The notes under the pieces were generated by a model. That model searched no databases. It was given only the letters and a program-made list of their open reading frames with translations, and was not told where the DNA came from. A program made the position numbers and the translations under genes. This document shows positions 47,172-58,356 of a stretch of 64,000 nt of DNA, one piece after another. The stretch is from positions 102,031,415-102,095,414 of the forward strand of contig CAKMRJ010005745.1 in assembly GCA_928212115.1 (NCBI GenBank), written 5' to 3'. How positions within the stretch are numbered: the first letter of the stretch is position 1; every line of letters begins with the position of its first letter. Origin of the DNA: Lactuca virosa (lineage: Eukaryota > Streptophyta > Magnoliopsida > Asterales > Asteraceae).

Positions 47172-47949
47172 ATCAAGTCAGTCTTACCGTTAGTAGGCCT
47201 CATTCACGAAGCCGGTCTATAAGGGGGGGTATAAGGTTGTTGCCTATAAAATGGCAGCTTAATGGGGGTCCACTCTCACCCACCGCTTCCTTGACTGGTG
47301 GACGGTCTTTAGCCGAACGGGTAGGACAAGGGCTATAATTCTCATTAAAAGTATAATGATATATATAAAGTAAGTAAACCTTTTATAAATTCCCAATCTT
47401 AGTTACTTTAGGAAAATGTGAAATTGGTGCTAACCCATGAAATTACACTTTGTACCTTACCAAGTCGTTGGTGGAGCGTGTGTGGGTAACCGGCACACTA
47501 ACATGGACTAGTAAGAGTAGTAAAGGGTGACTTATTGTTTATCATAGATCGGTGGAGTGTGTGTGGGTAACCGGCACATCAATTAGGTGATAAAGATTAA
47601 GGGTAGCAAGTTGTTTTGCATGGTTATTCACACATTGTTTATGATCATTGGCATCCCAGTCACAAACTTGAGAGGGCACAATCGAGATTTAAACATGTCA
47701 TTGAAAAGTTCAATGAATCTCAAAAGATCTAGGAGTTTCAATCCAATTAAAACCTAATAATTTATTTTGTTTTTCATGGTGGAAATTGGTGAATCGTCAT
47801 TCGCCTTCCTTCAAATATTTTTTAGCTTGGATTACGGCATCCCTCTTCCAAGTTTTAAAGTATTGTGTTGGGTCCTAGCCTTAATATTACATTTGGGTGT
47901 CTTATTAAGGATTCCATATCTAATCTAAACTTGTCTTTCTTCTTTTCAG
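46487..47949 (+). other. Leader of copia C1
   Basis: Untranslated leader homologous to 56850-58356. The CTCGNCGAG cluster is at about 46555-46642, an (AT)n run at about 47128-47168, and two GGTTAACC-type motif copies at 47471-47496 and 47552-47577, here reading GGGTAACC. Confidence 0.8.
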
Positions 47950-49057
47950 ATGTCTTCCAACAATGCTGCTTCTGGCTCAAACCGTACCGGCTCCTTCTCT
48001 CTCATGTACCTTTGTGGGAGAGTCATCTTTGATGGTTCAAACTTTAATGATTGGATTAGGAACATCAGGATGGTCATGCGTTACGAGGACAAGGAATATG
48101 TCCTCGACAAGGAGCTGAAAGAAATTGATGAGTCTACTTCTACTCCACAGGAGATCGCTGACTTTAGGGCACATAAGAGAGATGCCACCAAGGTGGCATG
48201 TATCATGTTGGCCACAATGACAGCTGAACTCCAGAAGTCCTATGAGGACTTTTACCCTTTTGAGATGCACATGGACCTGATGGACCACTACCATCAAAGT
48301 GCTCGTCAAGAGAGGTATGAAATCATCTCTTCCATGATAACAACCCGAATGCAGGATGGTGAACCCATCACGGGCCACATGCAGAAAATGCAAAGGTTTG
48401 TGGACCGTTTTCTGAAATTGAATGTGACCTTCCCCGAGGAGTTGGCTATTGATATCATACTGCATTCCTTACCTACTTGTTATGATTAATTCCGAATGAC
48501 CTATCACATGAACAAGGAGGAGGTCACACTCAGCAAACTTCAAGGACTTTTGAAGACCGCCGAAAGTGGTCTTAAAGGTAAATTGTTTGTTACTACTCCT
48601 ACTCCTAACACCGCCCCTGTTCTGGCAATCAGGCAAAGTAGAGGGAAGAAGAGGAAGACTCCTTCGAAGAGTACCAAGGGAAAGTCTCTTGATGGCTCCT
48701 CTTCGAGTAGAACCAAAGGTGGTTCTGTCACTCCTTCTTTCACCCCAAAGGAAGCTGAATGCTTCTATTGTCATGATAAGTGGCATTGGAAACGAAACTG
48801 CCCCAAGTACCTGCAAGATGTTAAGGATGGGAAGGTCAAACCTACCCATGCAGGTATTTACACTATGTTGTCTAATAACTCACCGCACACTAATTCTTAG
48901 GTCCTTGATACAGGTTGTGGTATTCATATATGTTTTGATTTGCAGGGCCTAAGAAGAAGTGAGGATGTGGAGCACGGAAAGATAAACTTGATCATAGGGA
49001 ATTGGAAAGCTTCACCTGTCACCAAGATTGGAGTTTATTTTTTGTTGCTAAGTAGTG
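47950..49057 (+). pseudogene. Copia C1 gag and start of protease, truncated
   Basis: Gag begins at ATG 47950 with the copia N-terminal region (GRVIFDGSNFNDWIRNIRMV). It continues through HMQKMQRFVDRF and a stop TAA at 48487-48489 (a Gln codon in C2), then resumes in the same frame to the zinc knuckle CFYCHDKWHWKRNC at about residue 275. A second stop TAG at 48898 precedes the protease motif VLDTGCGIHIC. The frame is cut at 49057 by gypsy B. The family role is particle assembly and processing. This copy cannot function. Confidence 0.87.
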
Positions 49058-52048
49058 TGTAACATCCCAAAATTTAAGGCCAAAAATTTCATTTTTAATT
49101 AGGTTATTACATAAAACCAAAGTGTGAATAATCAAAATATAATATTATGAAACCATATCAGAGTATAATCCCAAGGATCTCGTGTGCGGAAAACATAGTG
49201 TGATGCGCTGCGACCAAGCCGACTCCTTTCCTTTGAAACAAAGTACCTGAAACCAAAACTGTGAACCGTAAGCATGAAGCTTAGTGAGTTCCCCCATCAT
49301 ACCACATACCACATAACACCATCGGTATCTCTCAACCGGTAACTGCCATCGGTATCTTTCAACCGGTAACCGGGGACTATTTCGCCCCTACCACTATCAT
49401 ATAATAATATGTCATAAACATACTGATCACGTATTAACATCATAAACATGCTGATCACATACTAACATATCATAAACATGTTGATCACATACTAACATAT
49501 CATAAACAGACAGATAAGCATTGCATGGGTTCTGTATACCCCTTCGGTATCTTTCAACCGGCAGCTGCCATCGGTATCTTTCAACCGGTATCTGCCATCG
49601 GTGTCTTTCAACCGGTATCCGCCATCGGTATCTTTCAACCGGTAACCGGGGACTATTTCACCCCCTACCACTATCATATAATAACATGATATAATCATAC
49701 AGTCAGGCATATCTGGGTTACTGACCTACCCTTCGATCCTAACGACCGAGTCAGGGAAGAACTATTCCCTGCTACTACCACTGACACACATAGCATATCA
49801 CATAAGCATATCTCATTAGCATATCGCATAAGCATACCAAGATAATTATCACAAAGACAATTATCTACCAACTACACCTGTTGGTGGGCCGGCATTGTGG
49901 CCTTAGACCCACCCGTACTGGAAGGTAACTCACCTCACACTGCTGAAGTCCCGTAGACACAATCCCACACTGCTGTAGTCCCGCAGACTCAACTCTAGCT
50001 GCTGGATGACAGGTTCCCGAACTGTCAATACCAAAATAACACCCAATTAATAATTGGGTCCCAGCACATAACCATAATACATACTTGGATAATTACTACA
50101 TTACCCCAAGCTTGGCTTATTCAAGCCCAAGGCCCAATCCATAGGCCCAAAGTCAACTAAGAATCAAAGCCCAACACATGGCCTAATTTTCCAAATTGGG
50201 CCTAGGCCTATACATGGTCTCATTCTAAGGCCCAACATCATATAATCATTAAGGCCCAAACTATGGCCCATCTATGGCCTAGTTTTCCAAATTGGGCCCG
50301 CACCCCTTACATGGGCCTTACCCAGGCCCATTAAATTATTCTAGTCCATTTGCTTGACTTTGGATGACCCATTAATAACCCAATCATCAAGGCCCAACAA
50401 TAAACCCAAGTGAAATTAGGGTTTCACATAAAATGATGATTAGGGTTAAGTTTCCTACTTAACCCATTAAGGACTTAATCCATTAAGTCCAATATTGCTT
50501 AGATTAATTTCCGCCAATGATTATTATTTAATATTCCAAGTTATTAATAAGTCCCGTGTGTCTCGATTAATTCCCCAAAATTAGGGTTTTGGTGGCATTA
50601 GGGTTTTCCAAACCCTAATTAGGGTTTCCAACCCAAATACTAGCCCATTTATTAATTTGTTGGGCTTTTAGGTCGTTTAGAGCTTTATTGGGCCTATTAA
50701 GGTCTCTTTGGGTCAATTAGGGTCCATTAGACCCATTAGGGTTTCCTTAAGCCCATTGATCACATGTTTGGGCTTTTATGTCCATTAAGCCTCATTGGGC
50801 CCATTAGGGTTTCAAGGCCCATTAGGGTTTTAGTCCCTTATCCAAACATCCCAAACTAGCAATCCCAACACAACTAAGTACATCGCCACCCGACACGGCG
50901 GCCAATGGCGGCAGCCACCACCTCACGGTGGTGGTTAGGGTTTCTTTTTCATTATTCCATTTTCTTTTACAAATTACAATGAAATACCAAAATACACACA
51001 CGCCCTAACTAACGTAAACACACATACATGGTGGCACATGGTGGCAGCCACCACCTCACGGTGGTGGCAGTGGCTCTTTTGTGAATCCCGGCTAACCAAA
51101 ACACCCAAACACACATAATACAAATGGAAACACAACCACACACACCTAACACACACTTGAAGCACAATCACACACCCACACAACTCGCAGCCACCAGATG
51201 GCACATGGCGGCGACGACAGAAGTAGAAGAACTAGCGGCAGGTGGTGGTACTTGCGGTGTAACAGTGGAGAAAGGCGGCAGGAGCGATATTCGTGTTCAC
51301 AACAGTGGTGCCAATGACCGGGAAAGAGCGCCAGCTGCCACAAAATGGTGTCCGGCGATGAGATGGTCTCCAACGAGGACGCCAGTTGCGCGATGTCGGA
51401 AGGTGGAACAGCATCGTGGTATCTCGATGGCGAAGGAGTGGCGGCAGCGGGCTCTAACATCGGAGATGGCAGCTGCAACTCGCTTCCCTTTGCTACTGAC
51501 TGAACAACAGCATCACACGATGGTCTCCGTCTTCAGCAGCGACAAAAAGACACCATGGAGGCTCGATGGACGGAGAAATAAGGGGGATAGGGTGGTGGCC
51601 GGCGGTGGGAGGCATAAGGGGGGAGAAATGGCGGTTGTAGATCATTGAGTAGGGTTAGGGTTTAGATGGGGTTATATATCCCGTAACTTTGAAACTTCAC
51701 CCCATAATGGCAAGTATAGTCCTTCTCTATATAATTCTTTTCAACTATGATCCAAAATTTACCATTTGAACCCTGGCTCCTGAATCCTTTACAATTGAAG
51801 TCCAAATTTTACCTTTTCTACCCTGGCTTTGGAATTCTTCTTCAAATTAAACCTGATAATTACCACAGAGCCCTTGTCTTCATAAATATTTACAAACTGA
51901 GTCCGGGACTCACACTTTTAACCCCTGACTTCTAAAATTGTGACAATTAGCCCGTCGAGACCAAACTTTGATATATAATTATTTATTTTAGGGCTACCAT
52001 TTGTTCATTAATTAATTTATTTACCTAATAAATAAACAGGGTGTTACA
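49058..52048 (-). repeat. 3' LTR of gypsy B, 2991 bp
   Basis: Ends TGTAACATCCC (49058) and GGGTGTTACA (52048). It contains a ~27-bp minisatellite in two clusters, a stretch rich in GGGTTT/CCCATT motifs (50400-50830), and a CGG/CCACC-rich block around 50880-51640 with the duplicated GGCGGCAGCCACCACCTCA-like sequence at 50910 and 51040. The 174-codon frame at 51124-51648 has no recognised domain and is not called a gene. Confidence 0.85.
49318..49645. repeat. ~27-bp minisatellite in the gypsy B LTR, two clusters
   Basis: The unit CATCGGTATCTTTCAACCGG plus a short spacer occurs twice at 49318-49370 and about four to five times at 49544-49645. Both clusters end in the same GTAACCGGGGACTATTTC sequence. 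Between them ATCATAAACATGCTGATCAC-type units repeat about three times. Confidence 0.85.
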
Positions 52049-52062
52049 ACTCTCCCCCACTT
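52049..52062 (-). other. Polypurine tract of gypsy B
   Basis: AAGTGGGGGAGAGT on the minus strand, adjacent to the LTR start TGTAACACCC. Confidence 0.75.
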
Positions 52063-53050
52063 AAATTAGATTTCGTCCTCGAAATCATTCCTTACCATTC
52101 CTTACTCGCCAACCACTCTAGTAGCATGGTCACCAACTTGGGCATACCATAGCCTTCCCAGGGTAGCCATGACCAATCCTCGTAAAGCCCTAAAATCTGC
52201 AGGTGAACGAATTCCTCGCAACAAGATCTCATCTACTCCGTTCGAAATCTGTTGTCTCGAGATGGTCTGAATCCTTGACAGACCACTCGTTGAACCCAGT
52301 CCAGTTATCCCTCAACGGACCACTCAACTTCTAATAAATCGAGGTTCCCACTATAAAACAGGATCACAGACCCAATTATCCCTGCAAATCACGTATACTT
52401 ATCCAAGGCTCAGCTAATCCCGCTGTGAGTGACTTGTCACTTCCCGATCAGCCAACTATTATGTCCGTACCAGCAACCTGAAACGCAAATACTAACACTG
52501 CCCAAAAGCTGAAACTGTCGGAACACTGAACTGCCTGACGCAATATGTTGCCACACGGCTGCTTTCCAGAATCTACTGAGACCTGCCTGGTCTCGATTCA
52601 TTCACCAATCATCAGAAATACCAGGTTTTGGCCCGGCTGTGGAGCCAAAAGACTCCCACTTAGTCGCCTCACACGACTTCTGAACGAAATCCTTCTCTGG
52701 AACTAGTTGCAACTAGTTATCATGCCACTGTGACTCTAAAAACTTTCTGATCTAACCGATCGGTTCCATGCGTCGAATCCTGACGTCACCAAACCCAAGG
52801 CTAAAAGTGATTGCCACCAAGCTGATGGTAGCCTTACATCACAAGCAATCTCATACGGTCCATTGCTTTCCTGATCCCATAACTGTAGTGGCGCTCCTAC
52901 AGTCCTATCATTGGTTCAACCAGATCTAATCCATCTGGGTAATTCCGAAATCCGATCCGTGGATTTCCTTATCCTTACTGCTACACCCGAACTGGTGGGT
53001 ACTACTGTTCCGTCTACGTCCTAACAACGCGTTCACACTATCTACTAACC
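52063..53050 (-). other. Gypsy B interior, unrecognisable part
   Basis: About 1 kb where integrase would be expected on the minus strand. No integrase motif or long frame is seen. Confidence 0.5.
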
Positions 53051-53339
53051 TAGTGAATGCTGCGGCTACACCCGCAGTCTCACAACACTCTATCACTATC
53101 TGACCACTAGTGAATGCTACGGCTACACCCGCAGTCTTACAACACTTCCCATACTAACTGACCACTACTGAATGCTACGGCTACCCCCGTAGTCTTACAA
53201 CACTTTCCATACTATCTGACAGCTAGTGAATGCTACGGCTACCCCCGTAGTCTTACAACACTTTCCATACTATCTGATCGCTAGTGAATGCTACTGCTAC
53301 CCCCGTAGTCTTACAACACTTTCCATACCGGTCGAACAC
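53051..53339. repeat. 58-bp tandem repeat, five copies
   Basis: Units start TAGTGAATGCT (or TACTGAATGCT) at 53051, 53108, 53166, 53224 and 53282. Each includes an inverted pair such as CTACGG...CCGTAG, able to form a 6-bp stem with a 6-base loop. The last three copies are the most alike. Confidence 0.92.
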
Positions 53340-53831
53340 GCACTCGACCTAACACACAACTGAGCTTGAATCCAAACCGGAACTCTAACCTGGTTCCCGA
53401 AACCTGCTATCACGTGACCCCACTGTATCAGTACCGCACCCATGCCCATGATCAAAGCGTCACAGTAACCCACGAAATCATATACATCCTCTGGCATGGT
53501 GAGAATAAGTGCCTCGCACAACCGCTGTCTGAGAGTCTCGAAGGCTGCCTGCTACTCAGGTCCCCAGCGAAAGGCCACCGATTTCTTGGTCAGTCGGGTC
53601 AAAGGGAACCTCAATCTCGGAGAAGTCTCGAATAAATCTCCGGTAATAACCCGCTAGACCCCGGAAACTCCGAATCTCGGATGGAGACCTCGAAATCTCC
53701 CATTGCATCACGGCCTCTATCTCGGCCGGATCGACTAGAATACCCTTCTGGTTGACAAGGTGCCCAAGAGATTGCACCCCGTGCAACCAGAACTCACATT
53801 TGGAGGACTTTATAAAAAGTCTCTCCCCCAA
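53297..53831 (-). pseudogene. RT thumb and RNase H remnant of gypsy B
   Basis: Two overlapping-order frames on the minus strand. 53831-53556 encodes the RT C-terminal part (KSSKCEFWLHGV, GLAGYYRRFIRDF). 53521-53297 continues into RNase H (VGYCDALIMGMGAVLIQWG), where the usual catalytic YCDAS has Leu for Ser. A frame change separates them, and the frame runs into the 58-bp repeat array. Confidence 0.8.
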
Positions 53832-55772
53832 TTAGATTCGACTAAGTCTTCACTGTACGTGAGAATCGAAGGATTCCCAATCCTTCTTACTTCCTAATAG
53901 TCCACTGATGATAACCTGTACTTACCAGTGCTAGCGATCCATCACCAATCAAACCTTAAGATCGCCCATCCTCTGAAATCTTGAAGAGTACTCTTGAAAT
54001 CAGGTCCAATCCGACACCTTAATCCACCTGTCATGTTGACCATTGGAGGTCTAAATTCTCACTCTGGCTGACGAATCCTCGTCCTCAGTTCCGATCTTGC
54101 AACACTACTGAACTCTAACTGATCACAACCCATGCGAAAGTACATTCCTCTTGAATATCCTCATTCAACACTCATAATTCTGAAGCGATACTGATTCCCA
54201 ATATCCACCTTGAAGTGGCATAAGATGACATTCCCGTGAACATCTAACGAAATCCTGGTCTTGATGACAGGAACCAACTATAGAATATTCCTTCCCAAAA
54301 GATTCTAAGGGTCCACAGACCTTGGGTTCCAAACGAACCCCTAACTTTCCCGTGACAATTCTGGCCCAAAAGGCCCCGAGACAACCACCGAGACCTTCTA
54401 AAGTCATACCTTGGCTGAACGAAAGACCACCAAGGTTTGTTCCCATAACTCTATAAGTAATCTCCGATGAGATGAACTCCTGTGATTGCGCATTGCCTGG
54501 ACCAGGCCATGATCCTGAGCTGGAACTAGAATCTGTATCTCACTCTTGGGTGCTTAACACCATATTGAACTGACACTCCAAGGATTCGAATATACCCAAG
54601 AATCCTTACCACCTTCTGCTGGCATAACCAACCCTGCCATACCTGTAGCAGCCTAACCCTTGGAGCAACAAACTCCCTCGTGCACTCTCCCGTACGTGCT
54701 GCACTGACTCCGGCCCTGCTGGCCTTTCTCCTGATGATCAAAAATCATGGGTCTCTTCCCGGGACCCTTTATTATATGCACCTAGCACGAAACTCTCTTC
54801 TCCAAGTGCTCCAGATCGATCTCACATCTGCAACCTCGTGGAACTCATACCCTTCAGGGTCTGACACCCTGCCACGCTCACTAACTCACTTGCCAATGGC
54901 TAAGCTGCAACAACGGGAACATCCTCTGTCCCCAAACCGGGTCACAAACTTCCCCTGAAGCTTCTCATATTCTCTAAGACTCTCACTGAATCGAGTATGG
55001 ATCCTGTGCTTTCAGTAGTACGGGCCCAATACTACCTTCCACACCTATCCATACTTTCCTCAGCAATCCTCCTGAATCCTCCAATTCACTTCCTCAAACT
55101 AGTACCCTGAATGCTCGCTAACAGCGCAACCGAACCCACTAAAGCACTTTCTAGGCTTTCCTAGGTTCCCGTACTCACCCAGTCCTCAGCTGCTGAAGGA
55201 CTTCCCACTAACGTCAACTAGCTACCTCATGAATATAGCCACTCGCGATTTAGCATATTCACTTAGTAGCTAGCTCACATTACCAAGAGTCCCTCAAAGC
55301 ACAAAGCAAGCAGCATTCAGACAATGGGAAATCTAACCAACATATTCCAATCAAATCAGTTTATCCTCCTATCAGGAATCTATACTAGCATGTAACTCCA
55401 AAGGCTCATACAATCAGGCATAACCTAAATAGGCTATCCTATCACTGACTGATCAGTACTATCATGTAATCCAGCAAGCACATACAGCAGGCACATAAGG
55501 CATCTTCCTAGATCCTTAGCCCTAGTCAATCATGCAGTTCTCATAATCATATCATATCATAACACAACATGTATGGGTATCTTGGGGAAAACTTACTTGA
55601 GCTCGGCTGATTGCACGCATCACACACCTTGTTCTTTTCAAAGTTCTTTTATCCTTCCAAATTCTTTTCAAACTCTTTTTTATAAAAATGATTTTCTTTT
55701 GACAATTTTCATACTAAGTCCTCAGTTTGAGTCTAGACACACCCGAGAGTGCACCCGAATCCCTCAAACCAA
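53832..55772 (-). other. Gypsy B decayed gag, protease and leader
   Basis: The RT palm and catalytic FIDD motif are not found. Short minus frames at 54165-54446 and 54526-54741 may be remains of protease and gag, but no motif is secure. 55575-55772 matches the leader of element A. Confidence 0.5.
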
Positions 55773-55785
55773 GGCTCTGATACCA
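55773..55785 (-). other. Primer-binding site of gypsy B
   Basis: TGGTATCAGAGCC on the minus strand, three bases from the LTR at 55789. Confidence 0.87.
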
Positions 55786-55788
55786 ACT

Positions 55789-56048
55789 TGTAACATCCCA
55801 AAACTTAAGGCCAAAAATTTCATTTTTAATTAGGTTATTACATAAAACCAAAGTGTGAATAATCAAAATATAATATTATGAAACCATATCAGAGTATAAT
55901 CCCAAGGATCTCGTGTGCGGAAAACATAGTGTGATGCGCTGCGACCAAGCCGACTCCTTTCCTTTGAAACAAAGTACTTGAAACCAAAACTGTAAACCGT
56001 AAGCACGAAGCTTAGTGAGTTCCCCTATCATACCACATACAACATAAC
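55789..56048 (-). repeat. 5' LTR of gypsy B, terminal 260 bp
   Basis: Matches 49058-49317 closely, then is broken by copia C2 at 56049. Confidence 0.88.
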
Positions 56049-56835
56049 TGTTGGATATAGTGTCTAAGTCCATAACTACATTTGGTATGTACTTGACCCG
56101 ACCCGGCATGGTCCATTTGGGTTGCATGGCATCATGCACTTGGATAGACTAAATGAGAGAAATAAGACACTTATGGTTTATTAATATATTATAAGTTCTA
56201 ATATATTAATAATAAGAATAATAATATTTAGTTAGTATTGATCAATAATTAATTTAGAATTAATTAATTGATCAAAAGAAGACTAATAAAATATATGGGT
56301 TGATTGTGTCAATCATCCATAACTTATATAGTGGGCCAAGGCTCCATGGATTATCAAGTTGGGTTAAATCCATAAGATGCTCCATGGATGCTCCATGGGA
56401 GTTACATAACCCATGGGTCATGGAAATGAAAGGTCATGACAATTAGGGTTTACATGGTGTAACCCTAATTGTAACATACTATATAAAGAAGCTATTATTC
56501 ACCATTTTCATACTACTAGAGTGAATAAAAGAGGGCTAGCCGAAAATCCAAGTGTTCTTATTCTCTTAGAGTTTATTCCAAGTGTACTTGGTGTTGTGTG
56601 AAGCATTTGAGGCATCACACTTGAGGTGCTAGGCTCACAAGGTTTCAAGGAATCATAACAACAACAAGGTATGTATTTCTAGCTATCTTTTATATTATAG
56701 AGTTCCCCATGTATGCTAGATAGGTTTATGAACCTTGGAAAAAGTATTTTGCATGTATCTTAGACAAACATAGATCCAAGGTTTTCTAGGGTTGCATGTA
56801 CACTTAGGAGTGTTAGAATTGCTCAAAACCCAACC
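56049..56835 (+). repeat. 5' LTR of copia C2
   Basis: 787 bp from TGTTGGATATAG. The 3' end is placed one base before the primer site. It reads CCCAACC where relatives have CCCAACA. A TATA box TATATAAA is at 56480-56487. Confidence 0.88.
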
Positions 56836-56836
56836 G

Positions 56837-56849
56837 TGGTATCAGAGCC
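56837..56849 (+). other. Primer-binding site of copia C2
   Basis: TGGTATCAGAGCC, tRNA-Met type. Confidence 0.9.
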
Positions 56850-58356
56850 TAGGCTTGCTTGTTTGATACTTGATGCAAAATAGTGAAAAAAGTCGATTTT
56901 GTGCTGTCTGCATGATGAACTCGCCGAGTCCATGGGGGACTCGCCGAGCTCATGACTAAACTCATCCTACTCGTCGAGTAGGTTCGTGCACTCGACGAGT
57001 AGGAGTCTCAGAATGCAGATTTTCGACTTTGCTGCTGGAAATGGACTAGAAACATTACCCTAAACTGTTTTAGTGTTATTAAACCTGTTTTAGATGGTGT
57101 AATGGTTGTTCTAATCCATTTTCAATGGCTATTATCAAAAATTACAAGTTTTATATAAGTTTGTTATGATTCTTGAAATTCTTGATAATCATGTTCTTGA
57201 ACTTATGAATTTAGATGATCATAGGAATTATTTGTAACCTCCATGTTAGTTAATTCTTGATCATTATGTGTGTTAATGGAGTCCATAACTTGTCCTCAAG
57301 TTATGGAAAACCAAGAGTCTCACTTGAATTAAAACTATTAAAAGAACACAAGAGTTATGAAAATGAAGAGTCTTCATTTTAATACTCTAATAAAATCATA
57401 AGTTATGAGAAATGAAAAGTTTTGAAAGTTTACAAAACTTGCCCTCAAGTTTTGGAACAAGTAAAGTCATAATTAAAACTTTAGTTCCAACCTTTAGAAT
57501 TTTAAATATTAAAATTCAACCCTTATACTTTATAATATTATAAGTGAATAATAATTATATATGTATAAGATAAAAGTCGTTTCACCATTAGTAGGCCTCA
57601 TTCACGAAGCCGGTCTATAAGGGGGGTATAAGGTTGTTGCCTATAAAATGGCAACTTAATGGGTGTCCATTCTCACCCACCGCTTCCTTGATCGGTGGAG
57701 GGTCGTTAGCCGAAAAGGTAGAACAAGGACTTATAAATTCTCATAATAAGTATTATGAATATACTAAAGTAACTAAACATTTATAAATTCCCAATCTTAG
57801 TTACTTTAGGAAAATGTGAATAAGGTGCTAATCCATGAAATTACACTTTGCACTTTGATTAAGTCGTTAGTGGAGCATGTGTGGTTAACCGGCACACTAA
57901 CTTGGACTTATCAAGGTAGGCAAAGGGTGACTTAATGTTTATCATAGTATCGTTGGAGCGTGTGTGGTTAACCGGCACTTCGATTGAGGGGTAATACATT
58001 AAGTGTACCAAGTAATTTGCATGGTTACTTCACACCTTGTTTTGTGATCCTCGGCATCCCAGTCACAAAACTTGAAGGGCACACTCGAGATTGAAACATG
58101 CCATTGAAAAGTTCAATGAATCTCAAAGAACCTAGGAATTTCTAAACCAATTAAAACCTAATAAGATTTATTCCGTTTTATGGTGGAAATTGGTGAATCG
58201 TCATTCACCTACCTTCAAATATTTTATAGCTTGGATTACGTCATCCCTTCTTCTAAGTTATAAAATATTGTGTTGGGTCCTAGCCTTAATATAGCATTTG
58301 GGTGCTTTATTAAGGACTATCCTGAAATCTAATCTAAACTGATTCTTTCATTTCAG
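56850..58356 (+). other. Leader of copia C2
   Basis: 1.5-kb untranslated leader. The palindrome cluster CTCGCCGAG/CTCGTCGAG/CTCGACGAG is at about 56918-57003. Two GGTTAACC-centred motif copies lie at 57870-57895 and 57953-57978. Gag starts right after CATTTCAG at 58357. Confidence 0.82.

Larger units (their letters stand above)
49058..56048 (-). mobile_element. Gypsy element B, minus strand, degenerate
   Basis: 3' LTR (49058-52048), polypurine tract, a short and decayed interior, primer site (55773-55785) and the 5' LTR beginning at 55789, which is cut by copia C2 at 56049. The rest of the 5' LTR lies beyond the window. The interior is only 3.7 kb and has lost the integrase and most of gag and RT. 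Confidence 0.85.

Noticed and set aside
49318..49645. Regularly spaced repeats considered as a CRISPR-like array
   Set aside because: The repeats are nearly contiguous with no unique spacers, they lie in a plant LTR, and no cas gene is present.
51124..51648. 174-codon frame in the gypsy B LTR
   Set aside because: It is long for an LTR frame, but the product is low-complexity, matches no family I recognise, and lies over an LTR segment with GGCGGC/CCACC repeats. There is a counter-frame of similar quality on the other strand.
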